From Martinezella multihospitum (GTDB lineage Bacteria > Pseudomonadota > Alphaproteobacteria > Rhizobiales > Rhizobiaceae), in contig NZ_FMAG01000001.1 of the NCBI RefSeq assembly GCF_900094585.1, forward strand, positions 62,001-126,000: a DNA stretch of 64,000 nt, given 5' to 3'. The position numbers were made by a program, and so were the translations under genes. Below the pieces are notes generated by a model. The model ran no database searches and had not been told where the DNA came from. It saw only the letters and a program-made list of their open reading frames with translations. Positions 45,166 to 55,211 of this stretch are shown piece by piece (positions within the stretch are counted from its first letter, which is position 1; every line of letters begins with the position of its first letter).

Positions 45166-45926
45166 GCCTGTTACTCAAAGACCAGATTGTCATCGTTTCG
45201 GGTGCCGGACGCGGTCTCGGCGCTGCCATAGCGACAGCCTTCGCCCGGGAGGGTGCGAAAGTGGCGGTCAACTATCGCGCTAGCCGCGACAGGGCAGAGG
45301 CGCTCGCAGAAGAGCTCGGCGATCATGCGAAGGCCTTTCAAGCCGATATTCGCGACCTCGAAGACACAAAGCGGCTTGTCTCCGAGGTGACTGAGCATTT
45401 CGGAGCGCCGACGACCATCGTCCACAACGCGCTGGCCGATTTCAGCTTCAACGGTGACGCGCGTTCGAAGCTGGATGCCTTGAGCTGGGCCGAGATGGCC
45501 AAGCAGCTGGAAACCGCGTTGCAAGGCGCCTTGAACCTGATACAGGCGGCGCGTCCGGCGATGGCGCAGGCAGGCTTTGGACGGCTCGTGACGATCGGCA
45601 CCAACCTTTTCCAGAACCCTGTGGTGCCCTATCATGATTATACCGCCGCCAAGGCGGCATTGCTGTCGCTGACCCGCACGGCTGCCGCCGAACTAGGCCC
45701 GTTGGGGATCACCGTCAACATGGTCTCCGGCGGCCTTCTGCGCACGACGGATGCCAGCAGCGCAACGCCGGAAGCCGTTTTCGACATCATTGCCGCGAAT
45801 ACGCCGCTGCGCCGTGTCACCACCCCGGAAGAAGCTGCCGACGCGGTTCTTTTCTTCGCAAGCCCCTGGGCACGGGCCGTTACAGGGCAGAACCTGATCG
45901 TCGATGGCGGTCTCGTCTTCGGATAG
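45162..45926 (+). CDS. Short-chain dehydrogenase/reductase in the thi operon
   Basis: This 254-residue SDR (FabG-like) has the cofactor loop SGAGRGLG and a catalytic YTAAK motif. The position usually taken by the catalytic Ser, in the strand before it, reads TIGTN. It ends with NLIVDGGLVFG as in 3-oxoacyl reductase homologues. It is translationally coupled to thiD, so it is riboswitch-controlled, yet no reductase step is known in the thiamine salvage route here. It may act on a thiamine precursor or degradation product; that is an inference from the operon alone. A terminator follows. Confidence 0.9.
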   Translation: MSLLLKDQIVIVSGAGRGLGAAIATAFAREGAKVAVNYRASRDRAEALAEELGDHAKAFQADIRDLEDTKRLVSEVTEHFGAPTTIVHNALADFSFNGDARSKLDALSWAEMAKQLETALQGALNLIQAARPAMAQAGFGRLVTIGTNLFQNPVVPYHDYTAAKAALLSLTRTAAAELGPLGITVNMVSGGLLRTTDASSATPEAVFDIIAANTPLRRVTTPEEAADAVLFFASPWARAVTGQNLIVDGGLVFG

Positions 45927-45944
45927 TAGCTCCGCAACGAAAAA

Positions 45945-45968
45945 GGCGCTGCCCTGGAGAGCAGCGCC
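45945..45968. terminator. Bidirectional terminator between the thi operon and uppP
   Basis: GGCGCTGC and GCAGCGCC close an 8-base loop. TCTTTT follows on the plus strand and TTTTT on the minus strand, so it can end both the SDR transcript and the convergent uppP transcript. Confidence 0.85.
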
Positions 45969-46006
45969 ATCTTTTAAGCTTCGCAGCACGCTAAAAGTCG
46001 GTTTGC

Positions 46007-46879
46007 TCAGGCCCAGCCCATGGTCAGCACGCCAAAGAGGATGACGGCGCCGAGCACGATACGGTAGATGACGAAAGGCCAGGTCGAAAAGCGCTCCAGG
46101 AAGCGCATTAGCCCCCAGATGGTGATGAACGACGATATGCTGCCGACGATCAGGCCAACGAGCAGAACCGACCAGGCTTCCATCGGAATATGCGCCTTAT
46201 GGAGCTCATAAAGCTCCTTCAAGCCGGCAAGAGCAATCGCCGGCAAGCCAAGTAGAAAGGAAAAGCGCGCCGCTTCCTCGCGCTTCAGGCCAAGGAACAG
46301 CGCGCCAGTCAGCGTTGAACCCGAACGCGAGACGCCGGGAACAAGCGCGCCAACCTGTGTGATGCCGACGAACAGGGCATCGATCAGCGTCATCTGCTCG
46401 ATGTCTTTCCGATGGCGGCTGTAAAGCTCAGCGACCGCCAAGAGCAAGCCCATGACCAGGCAGGCGATACCGATCACCCAGAGGCTGCGGAACGAGGTGC
46501 CGCAGGCATTCAGGGAGGATGACAGCAGCAGGCCGGCGATCACGATCGGTACGGTGGCAATCACGATGGCGATCGCAAGCCGTATAGCGGGCGAACGCCA
46601 GTCCCTTTGCCGGATCGCATCAAGCGACCCGAAGGTGACGTAGCGAACATCGCTCCAGAAATAGGAGACGATCGCGGCAAGCGCTGCAAGCTGCATCGTA
46701 GCCGAGAAGGCAGAACCAGGGTCCTGCCAGCCAAGCAAGGCCGGCACCAAGCGCATATGGGCAGTGGACGAAACCGGCAGCAGCTCGGTCAATCCCTGCA
46801 CGACGCCCAGGATTGCGATCTTGGCATAGCCCAGGGCGACAAAGCCCGTGTCCACGCCTTGCGTACAAACATCAGCCAC
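46007..46879 (-). CDS. uppP: Undecaprenyl-diphosphatase UppP (BacA)
   Basis: The 290-residue protein starts at GTG 46879 with GAGGA nine bases upstream. It has eight or so membrane helices and the family motifs GVVQGLTELLPVSSTAHMRL (E-and-PVSS-type motif) and PGVSRSGSTLTGALFLGL. It dephosphorylates undecaprenyl diphosphate to recycle the lipid carrier of peptidoglycan and surface polysaccharide. The insertion CGTSFRSLW is somewhat longer than in E. coli BacA. It stands alone, ending at the shared terminator. Confidence 0.94.
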   Translation of the reverse strand: MADVCTQGVDTGFVALGYAKIAILGVVQGLTELLPVSSTAHMRLVPALLGWQDPGSAFSATMQLAALAAIVSYFWSDVRYVTFGSLDAIRQRDWRSPAIRLAIAIVIATVPIVIAGLLLSSSLNACGTSFRSLWVIGIACLVMGLLLAVAELYSRHRKDIEQMTLIDALFVGITQVGALVPGVSRSGSTLTGALFLGLKREEAARFSFLLGLPAIALAGLKELYELHKAHIPMEAWSVLLVGLIVGSISSFITIWGLMRFLERFSTWPFVIYRIVLGAVILFGVLTMGWA

Positions 46880-47080
46880 GTTTTGATATCCTCAGTTGTT
46901 CATGGGAGCTTTGCACCGGAGCGGTGCGACGAACTAGCTGTGAAACTGGTTCCCAATTTGAAATTGGCAACACCTGGTGAAGGCGCCGCCGATTTTGCAT
47001 CGGGACAGGGCGAGGATATAGCCGCGGAGCCTGAACTCTATCTGAAATTGCCGGCTCGAATTTCGGAGTTTGGCGTATTT

Positions 47081-47293
47081 CTAGCCTTCATCATCCGGCA
47101 AGGACTGCATATAGCGGATCATGGTGTAGAAGCCGGCAAGCAGGACCAAGGCGCCTGCCGCATGATGCAGATCGTGCAGCATCGTGTGATGATGCCTGAG
47201 TAGAAGGCAGCTCAGATTGTAAACGGTTATGGCGACAACCGTCATGATGGAAGCCAGGAAAAGCGCCATGTTTCGCTGAAAGAAATGGATCAT
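47081..47293 (-). CDS. Small two-helix membrane protein
   Basis: ATG 47293 with GAGG eight bases upstream gives 70 residues. Two hydrophobic stretches (about 9-29 and 43-62) are joined by a His-rich loop (LLRHHHTMLHDLHH). The His cluster might bind a metal, but no family is recognised. It could be cotranscribed with nothing: the regulator upstream ends 104 nt away on the same strand. The annotation as a real gene rests on the start signal and hydrophobic pattern. Confidence 0.5.
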   Translation of the reverse strand: MIHFFQRNMALFLASIMTVVAITVYNLSCLLLRHHHTMLHDLHHAAGALVLLAGFYTMIRYMQSLPDDEG

Positions 47294-47397
47294 CACGCAC
47301 ACCTCATTTGTGTGCAAACAGATTCCATAAGGATTGGGGAGGAATTACGACAAAGGCGCTGGGCTGCGGTAAACTCGCAGGGCAAACATCGACGAGT

Positions 47398-48102
47398 TCA
47401 TTTCGTATAGAGCGCGCGCGATCTTTCCAGATGCTTGAGCATTGCCTGCTCGGCGCCATCGGCATCGTTTTCAGCCAGGCGCGCAAGGATTTCCTCATGT
47501 TCGACGAGCGTAAACTTTTCCTTGCCCGTCCAGATCAGCATGTCGGTGTGATAGGCTTTCAGCCATGCGAGCATCGCTTCGCTGACAGCGCCGAAGATCG
47601 GATTGCCGGAAATCTGAGCGATGCGCGTGTGGAATTGCATATCGGCGGAAATGAAGTCCTCCGCATGTCCGAGGGAGGCGCGCTGCCGCTCGATGATCTC
47701 GTAGAGATCGGCGACATCCTTTTTGCTCGCGCGCTGGGCTGCCTCGCGCGCCATGCCGCGCTCGAAGAAGATGCGCGCGCTCTTCAGCTGTTCGAGCGAG
47801 TCGGACGACTGCGACAACATGATCTTTGCGGTGAGGTCGACCTGCCGGAAGATCGACTTCGCTGTCAACTGAAGCACCTTGGCGCGTTCGCCGTGGGATA
47901 TGTTGACCAGCCCCATGTTGGCAAGTGCCTGCATGGCTTCGCGGATCGCCGGACGCCCGACACCGAAGCGCTCCATAAGAACACGCTCGGACGGCATCTC
48001 ATCGCCAGGTTTGAGCTCTCCCGACGTGATCAACCGTTCCAGCCGGTCGAATACTTCATCGGATAGCTTTCGACGTACAATTTGTTCGACTGGCTGGCTC
48101 AT
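47398..48102 (-). CDS. GntR/FadR-family regulator, NanR-like
   Basis: ATG 48102 gives 234 residues; a frame back to 48141 lacks a ribosome binding site. The N-terminal winged helix (about 10-75) has the GntR signature LKPGDEMPSERVLMERFGVGRPAIREAMQALANMGL, split over helix 2-3. The C-terminal FadR-type all-helical domain has the metal/ligand-binding D-x3-H motif (ADMQFHTRIAQISGN) and a late His pair region (LVEHEEIL, LKHLERSR). The layout closely resembles NanR. It is divergent from the catabolic genes at 48289, with a partly palindromic TTGGAATACTCATTATACCA in between. It is probably the repressor of the apionate locus, released by a pathway intermediate. Confidence 0.9.
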   Translation of the reverse strand: MSQPVEQIVRRKLSDEVFDRLERLITSGELKPGDEMPSERVLMERFGVGRPAIREAMQALANMGLVNISHGERAKVLQLTAKSIFRQVDLTAKIMLSQSSDSLEQLKSARIFFERGMAREAAQRASKKDVADLYEIIERQRASLGHAEDFISADMQFHTRIAQISGNPIFGAVSEAMLAWLKAYHTDMLIWTGKEKFTLVEHEEILARLAENDADGAEQAMLKHLERSRALYTK

Positions 48103-48212
48103 GGAATCCCGCTTTCCCAAAGCTTTTCCTCCCTTATGCATTTTTGGCCGCCACGGCGGAAGCCCATACGAGTCGCCTTATCGGCAACCGGACAAAAAAA
48201 TCGTTGCAGAAG

Positions 48213-48232
48213 TTGGAATACTCATTATACCA
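48213..48232 (+). promoter_or_regulatory. Candidate operator 1 of the GntR regulator
   Basis: TTGGAATACTCATTATACCA contains TGGAATA and TATACCA, an inverted repeat matching at six of seven positions around CTCAT. It lies between the divergent regulator and RuBisCO-like genes and shares CTCATYATACCA with two sites further on. Confidence 0.55.
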
Positions 48233-48288
48233 GATCACCAGTTTGCGCCACGCGAAAAATCGTCGGCGAGAGGAGCATTCATCCACTC

Positions 48289-49548
48289 ATGACCATCACC
48301 ATCACCTACCGTATTGAAACGCCCGGCAGCATCGAGGCGATGGCTCGCAAGATCGCCAGCGATCAGTCGACCGGCACATTCGTCGCCGTGCCAGGCGAGA
48401 CGGAAGAGCTCAAGGCGCGTGTGGCCGCGCGTGTCCTAGCGATCCGCCCCCTTGCCGACGCCGAGCGTCCGACCTGGCCGGAGGTGGCCGAGGGCCATGG
48501 CCCGATTCATCGCGCCGATGTCGACATCGCTTTCCCGCTGGACGCGATCGGCACCGATCTTTCGGCGCTCATGACGATCGCGATCGGCGGCGTCTTCTCG
48601 ATCAAGGGCATGACCGGCATCCGCATCGTTGACATGAAGCTGCCGGAGGCTTTTCGCGACGCGCATCCAGGCCCGCAATTCGGCGTTGCCGGCAGCATGC
48701 GCCTGACCGGCGTCAGCGGTCGTCCGATCATCGGCACGATCGTCAAGCCGGCGCTCGGTTTGCGGCCGAAGGAAACGGCCGCCCTTGTCGGCGAGCTGAT
48801 CGGCTCAGGCGTCGATTTCATCAAGGACGACGAGAAGCTGATGAGCCCGGCCTATTCGCCGCTCAAAGAGCGCGTCGAGGCCATCATGCCGCTGATCCTC
48901 GATCACGAGCAGAAGACGGGCAAGAAGGTCATGTATGCCTTCGGCATTTCGCATGCCGATCCCGACGAAATGATGCGCAACCATGATCTGGTGCTGAAGG
49001 CCGGCGGCAATTGCGCCGTCGTCAACATCAACTCCATCGGTTTCGGCGGCATGAGCTTCCTGCGCAAGCGCTCCGGGCTGGTGCTGCATGCACACCGCAA
49101 TGGCTGGGATATCCTGACCCGTCATCCCGGCGCCGGCATGGATTTCAGGGTCTATCAGCAATTCTGGCGCCTGCTCGGTGTCGACCAGTTCCAGATCAAT
49201 GGCATCAGGGTCAAATATTGGGAGCCGGACGAAAGCTTCGTCGAGTCCTTCAAGGCGATCAGCACGCCGCTCTTTGACCCATCCGACTGTCCGCTTCCCG
49301 TTGCCGGCTCCGGTCAATGGGGCGGCCAGGCGCCGGAAACCTACCAGCGCACCGGCCGGACGACGGATCTTCTCTATCTCTGCGGCGGCGGCATCGTCAG
49401 CCACCCCTTCGGACCCGCTGCCGGCGTTCGTGCGATCCAGCAGGCCTGGCAGGCGGCGGTTTCGGACATACCGCTTGCCGACTATGCCAAGGACCATCCG
49501 GAGCTTGCCGCCTCGATCGCAAAATTCAGTGACGGCAAGGACGCCTGA
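48289..49548 (+). CDS. oiaX: RuBisCO-like protein, probable 3-oxo-isoapionate-4-phosphate decarboxylase
   Basis: ATG 48289 gives 419 residues; AGGAG lies 13 bases upstream, a little far. The RuBisCO large-subunit fold shows the phosphate-binding GTIVKPALGL and the metal-binding DFIKDDEKL, with the Lys-x-Asp-Glu set that is carbamylated in RuBisCO. LHAHRNGWD (the active-site His) and a late GGGIVSHPFGPAAG follow. The usual RuBisCO loop 6 (GKLEG) is replaced by INGIRVKYWE, so it does not fix CO2. In apiose/apionate clusters such proteins act on 3-oxo-isoapionate 4-phosphate, either as a decarboxylase (OiaX) or as a transcarboxylase/hydrolase (OiaT). OiaX is the more likely; the choice cannot be proved here. 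It is the first gene of the operon. Confidence 0.75.
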   Translation: MTITITYRIETPGSIEAMARKIASDQSTGTFVAVPGETEELKARVAARVLAIRPLADAERPTWPEVAEGHGPIHRADVDIAFPLDAIGTDLSALMTIAIGGVFSIKGMTGIRIVDMKLPEAFRDAHPGPQFGVAGSMRLTGVSGRPIIGTIVKPALGLRPKETAALVGELIGSGVDFIKDDEKLMSPAYSPLKERVEAIMPLILDHEQKTGKKVMYAFGISHADPDEMMRNHDLVLKAGGNCAVVNINSIGFGGMSFLRKRSGLVLHAHRNGWDILTRHPGAGMDFRVYQQFWRLLGVDQFQINGIRVKYWEPDESFVESFKAISTPLFDPSDCPLPVAGSGQWGGQAPETYQRTGRTTDLLYLCGGGIVSHPFGPAAGVRAIQQAWQAAVSDIPLADYAKDHPELAASIAKFSDGKDA

Positions 49549-49553
49549 CAGCG

Positions 49554-50888
49554 ATGTCCAATCTTCTTCTCAGCTACTACGGCGATGATTTCACCGGCTC
49601 CACAGACGTCATGGAGGCCCTTGCCTCGAACGGCGTACCGACCGCTCTCTTCCTCGGCATTCCAAGTGAAACCTTGCTGGAGCGGTTCAAGGATTGCCGC
49701 GCCATCGGCATTGCAGGCACCAGCCGCAGCGAGACACCGCAATGGATGGACGAGCATCTGACATCTGCATTCGAATGGCTGAAGAGTCTCGACGCCGCGA
49801 TATGCCATTACAAGGTCTGCTCGACCTTCGATTCCAGCCCCAGGATCGGCAATATCGGCAAGGCGATCGAGATCGGCAAGGCGCTCTTTCGACAATCCGT
49901 CGTGCCGGTTGTGGTCGGGGCGCCGCAGCTCAAGCGTTACACTGCCTTTGGTCATCTCTTCGCCGCGTATCAAGGCGAAGTCTTCCGCATCGACCGACAC
50001 CCGGTCATGAGCCGGCATCCGGTTACGCCGATGGATGAGGCCGATCTTGCCGCGCATCTGAACAGGCAGACGTCCATCCCCGTCAGCCTCGCGGACCTCG
50101 TCACGATCCGGGCAGCCGACGCCGACGCGCGGATCGATGCGCTGACGGGAGGCAAGGAGGGTATCCTGCTGCTTGACGTCGATAGTGCGGAAACGCAGGC
50201 CGCCGCAGGACATCAGCTATGGCGTCTCGCAAGCAAGGGCAACGCCTTCGTCGCAGGCTCATCCGGTGCTGAATACGCCCTTCTCAATGCCTGGCGCAGC
50301 GAAGGTCTGATCGGAGAGAAGCCGGAGTTCGCTCCTCCCGGCAAGGTCGATCGCCTCGCGGTCGTTTCCGGCAGCGTATCACCGACCACCGAACGGCAAA
50401 TTCGCCGTGCCGTAGCCGATGGTTTTGACGGCCTCGATCTCGACCCCCTCGAGCTTGTCGGCGAAAATGCCGGACCTGCCGTGGAAAAAGCTGTCAATGC
50501 CGGCATCGACAGCCTCAAGGCCGGCCGTAGCGTCATTCTTCATACGGCACTCGGCCCTTCCGCAGACCGCGGCGGCGATATCGACCGTATTCCCGGCGCC
50601 CGGCATCGTCTCGGCCAAGCCCTCGGCACGATCCTGCGACGGTTGATCGAGCAGGAAAATCTCGGTCGCGCCGTCATCGCCGGCGGCGACACGTCGAGCC
50701 ACGCGCTCAAGGAATTGCGCGTCGAGGCCCTGACGACACTTCTCCCACTACCGCAAACGCCAGGCTCGCCGCTTTGCACGGCCCATGGCAGCTACGCGCC
50801 CACCAATGGCCTGCAGATCGCGCTGAAGGGCGGGCAGGTCGGCACCGACGATTACTTCGCGCAGATCCGCGACGGCAGGGGATCATAG
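49554..50888 (+). CDS. oiaK: DUF1537 four-carbon-acid sugar kinase, probable 3-oxo-isoapionate kinase
   Basis: The 444-residue protein begins five bases after the RuBisCO-like stop. It has the DUF1537 N-terminal motif YYGDDFTGSTDVMEAL, HYKVCSTFDSSPRIGNIG, and the C-terminal nucleotide-binding VVSGSVSPTT and IAGGDTSSHAL. This two-domain kinase family phosphorylates sugar acids. Beside a RuBisCO-like protein and an apionate oxidoisomerase it fits OiaK, which makes 3-oxo-isoapionate 4-phosphate. Family assignment is firm; the substrate comes from context. Confidence 0.85.
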   Translation: MSNLLLSYYGDDFTGSTDVMEALASNGVPTALFLGIPSETLLERFKDCRAIGIAGTSRSETPQWMDEHLTSAFEWLKSLDAAICHYKVCSTFDSSPRIGNIGKAIEIGKALFRQSVVPVVVGAPQLKRYTAFGHLFAAYQGEVFRIDRHPVMSRHPVTPMDEADLAAHLNRQTSIPVSLADLVTIRAADADARIDALTGGKEGILLLDVDSAETQAAAGHQLWRLASKGNAFVAGSSGAEYALLNAWRSEGLIGEKPEFAPPGKVDRLAVVSGSVSPTTERQIRRAVADGFDGLDLDPLELVGENAGPAVEKAVNAGIDSLKAGRSVILHTALGPSADRGGDIDRIPGARHRLGQALGTILRRLIEQENLGRAVIAGGDTSSHALKELRVEALTTLLPLPQTPGSPLCTAHGSYAPTNGLQIALKGGQVGTDDYFAQIRDGRGS

Positions 50889-50910
50889 CTGCCCATTCTT
50901 CGGCATGATG

Positions 50911-50950
50911 TTGGCATACTCATTGACTCATCATACCACTTACGATACCA
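50911..50950 (+). promoter_or_regulatory. Candidate operator 2 of the GntR regulator
   Basis: The stretch contains TTGGCATACTCATT (like the left part of operator 1), then CTCATCATACCA at 50927-50938, then a further ATACCA at 50945-50950. It lies about 30-65 bases before the oxidoisomerase start, so this gene probably has its own promoter. Confidence 0.5.
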
Positions 50951-50977
50951 CACTCTGAAAGTGAACGAGGTACTAAC

Positions 50978-52827
<1,850 letters not shown>

Positions 52828-52837
52828 TGGCGGACCA

Positions 52838-52952
52838 CTAGAGCCGGATGATTTTAGGTCTGTTCGACCTAAAATCTGAATCCGCTCTAGAATCAGAGAA
52901 GTAGAGCATGATGTCGTCCGAAAACCGCCTACACTTTTCGGCATCACGCTCT
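52838..52952. repeat. RIME1-type Rhizobium intergenic mosaic element
   Basis: Two adjacent large palindromes make up the element. The first (52838-52891) pairs TAGAGCCGGATGATTTTAGG with the opposite CCTAAAATCTGAATCCGCTC. The second (52903-52952) runs from AGAGCATGATG through CCGAAAA and TTTTCGG to CACGCTCT. Both have the form of the RIME1 repeats that are frequent in Rhizobium and Sinorhizobium genomes. It sits inside the operon, between the binding-protein and DUF2291 genes. Confidence 0.8.
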
Positions 52953-53016
52953 GGGTTGGGGAGCGCGGAAAACCGCGCTCTCCTGATGTCTTTCCTGCGA
53001 GATCGAGGTGCATTGC

Positions 53017-53661
53017 ATGTTGAGGACCAGAGGCGCGCTCGTGGCCCTTGTTTTGGCCGCGGCATTGCCCGGCTGCAAGATTATCAAGACGCCGACGCCC
53101 GAAGAGAAGGCGGCAGCGGCGGCAAAGAGTGCCTTCGACCCCGCAGCCAAGGTGGAGGCGATCTGGCAATCCCAGGTACTGCCCGCCATCGATAAACGCG
53201 CGGGCGACATCAAGACGGTGTTGCAGGCCATAGCCGCGAATCCGGACGATGCCGGCGCGAAATACGGAAATCCGCGAAAACAGGCCTCATCGCCCTGGAC
53301 CTATGCCGTCAAGCTGAGCGGCAAGATCGTGGCTGCCGATACCGCCTCGCGCGCCGGAACCCTCGACGTCGATGTGGATGGCGACGGCAAGGCGGATGCG
53401 AAGGTGCAGATCGGCCCGGCGATCCGCGGCACGGCGCTGCGCGACGCGCTGGATTTCCTGGACTTCAACGAATTCAGGAACCAGATCGAATGGGCTCAAT
53501 TTGGCAAAGCCTTCAATGAGAAGGCAAACTCATCCTTTCTGGCAGCTCTGCCACGCGACGGGCTGATTGGAAAGACGGTCACCGTAACGGGTGCGTTTCC
53601 GCTGCCGCCATCCGGTCAGCTTCCCTTGATCACCCCTTCAGCCCTGACATTGGGGCAATGA
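53017..53661 (+). CDS. DUF2291 lipoprotein of the sugar transporter operon
   Basis: ATG 53017, eight bases after GAGG, gives 214 residues. The signal sequence ends in a lipobox-like ALPGC, so the mature protein is probably lipid-anchored in the periplasm. The rest matches the DUF2291 pattern (FDPAAKVEAIWQSQVLPAI, then LDFLDFNEFRNQIEWAQFG). DUF2291 genes are regularly found with RbsABC-type importers, and their role is unknown. Here it overlaps the ATPase gene by 4 nt, supporting a functional link. Confidence 0.85.
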   Translation: MLRTRGALVALVLAAALPGCKIIKTPTPEEKAAAAAKSAFDPAAKVEAIWQSQVLPAIDKRAGDIKTVLQAIAANPDDAGAKYGNPRKQASSPWTYAVKLSGKIVAADTASRAGTLDVDVDGDGKADAKVQIGPAIRGTALRDALDFLDFNEFRNQIEWAQFGKAFNEKANSSFLAALPRDGLIGKTVTVTGAFPLPPSGQLPLITPSALTLGQ

Positions 53662-55211
53662 CCATGAGCGAAACGCCAAGCAACGACATCATCCTGCGCC
53701 TGGAGGACGTTTCCAAGGTCTATTCCGGCATCGTCGCCGTCAGGCACGCCAACCTCGAGCTGCACCGCGGCGCGGTCAATGTGCTCGTCGGCGAAAACGG
53801 TGCCGGCAAGTCTACCCTGATGAAGATCATCGCCGGCGTCGAACGGCCGACTTCGGGCCGCATCCTGCTCGAGGGCGAGGAAGTCTCCTTCGGCAGTCCG
53901 GCCGACGCGCAGGCTCGCGGCATCGGCATGATCTTCCAGGAGCTCAATCTCTTTGCCAACATGACGGTGGCCGAGAACATCTTCGCCACGCGCGAAATCA
54001 CCCGCGGCATCTTCGGTATCGATCACAAGGCACAGGTCGCAAGGGCCAACGAGTTTCTGGATCGGCTCGATGCCGGCATAGGCGCCGAAACCATGGTGGA
54101 GGATCTGCCGATCGGGCAGCAGCAGCTTGTCGAGATCGCCAAGGCCATCTCGCTTGATGCCCGCATCCTGATCATGGACGAGCCGACATCGGCGCTATCC
54201 GCGGCGGAAGTCGACATTCTGTTCAAGGTTATCGCAGAACTGAAAGCTCAAGGCGTCGCGATCGTCTATATCTCACACCGGCTGGAAGAGCTGATGCGCA
54301 TCGGCGACTACATCACCGTGCTGCGCGACGGGCAGATCACCGGCCAAGCCATGGTTCGCGATATCGATACGAAATGGATCGTCCGCTCGATGATCGGATC
54401 CGATGCCAAGGATTTTGCCAAGGACGGAGGCCATGCGATCGGCAAGGAAGCCTTCCGTGCCGAGGAGATCAGCCTGCCCAGACGCACGGGCGGCCTTGCC
54501 GTCGATCATGTCTCGCTGTCGGTGCGCGCCGGCGAAATTCTCGGCATCTACGGCCTGATGGGGGCCGGACGCAGCGAGTTCTTCGAATGCGTCATGGGCC
54601 GGCATATGCATTCGACCGGGCGGATCTATATCGATGGGGTCGAGGTTCGCGCACGCGACACCACCAGACGCATCCGGCAAGGCCTTGCACTGATCCCGGA
54701 GGACCGTCAGCGCGAAGGACTGGTGCAGGTCCTGTCCATCGCCAGCAATTTGACGCTTGCGAGCCTCGGCCGCTTCGCCAGGCTGTTTTTTCATATCGAT
54801 CCGGGTGCCGAAAAAAATGCCATCCGCGAGATGATCCGTGATCTCTCGATCAAGGCGCCCAATCCCGATTTCGAGGTCACCTCCATGTCCGGCGGCAACC
54901 AGCAGAAGGTCGTCATCGGCAAGGCTCTGATGACCGACCCGAAGGTGCTTTTGATGGACGAGCCGAGCCGCGGCATCGATGTCGGCGCCAAGGCCGACGT
55001 CTTCCGCACCATGCGCAGGCTCGCCGGCAATGGCCTGGCAATCTTGTTTTCAACCTCCGACCTTGAAGAGGTCATGGCACTTTCAGACCGCATCGCAGTG
55101 CTGAGCAACGGCAAACTGGTGACTGTTCTCGACAGAAGCGAAGCGACGGAAGAGGCCATCATCGCGGCATCCGCCAAGGGACACGGACATACAGGGAAAC
55201 TCGCGTCATGA
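53658..55211 (+). CDS. RbsA/MglA-type sugar ABC transporter ATPase (two domains)
   Basis: The 517-residue protein has two nucleotide-binding domains. The first (about 10-250) has Walker A GENGAGKST, signature LPIGQQQLVEIAK and Walker B ILIMDEPTSAL. The second (about 270-505) has the degenerate Walker A GLMGAGRSE usual in this family, a full signature MSGGNQQKVVIGK and Walker B LLMDEPSRGID. It powers the permease encoded next. The start overlaps the DUF2291 stop and the stop overlaps the permease start. Confidence 0.95.
   Translation: MTMSETPSNDIILRLEDVSKVYSGIVAVRHANLELHRGAVNVLVGENGAGKSTLMKIIAGVERPTSGRILLEGEEVSFGSPADAQARGIGMIFQELNLFANMTVAENIFATREITRGIFGIDHKAQVARANEFLDRLDAGIGAETMVEDLPIGQQQLVEIAKAISLDARILIMDEPTSALSAAEVDILFKVIAELKAQGVAIVYISHRLEELMRIGDYITVLRDGQITGQAMVRDIDTKWIVRSMIGSDAKDFAKDGGHAIGKEAFRAEEISLPRRTGGLAVDHVSLSVRAGEILGIYGLMGAGRSEFFECVMGRHMHSTGRIYIDGVEVRARDTTRRIRQGLALIPEDRQREGLVQVLSIASNLTLASLGRFARLFFHIDPGAEKNAIREMIRDLSIKAPNPDFEVTSMSGGNQQKVVIGKALMTDPKVLLMDEPSRGIDVGAKADVFRTMRRLAGNGLAILFSTSDLEEVMALSDRIAVLSNGKLVTVLDRSEATEEAIIAASAKGHGHTGKLAS

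Noticed and set aside
46607..47203. 198-codon plus-strand frame opposite uppP and the small membrane gene
   Set aside because: It is antisense to uppP, has no ribosome binding site and looks like a shadow of GC-rich coding sequence.
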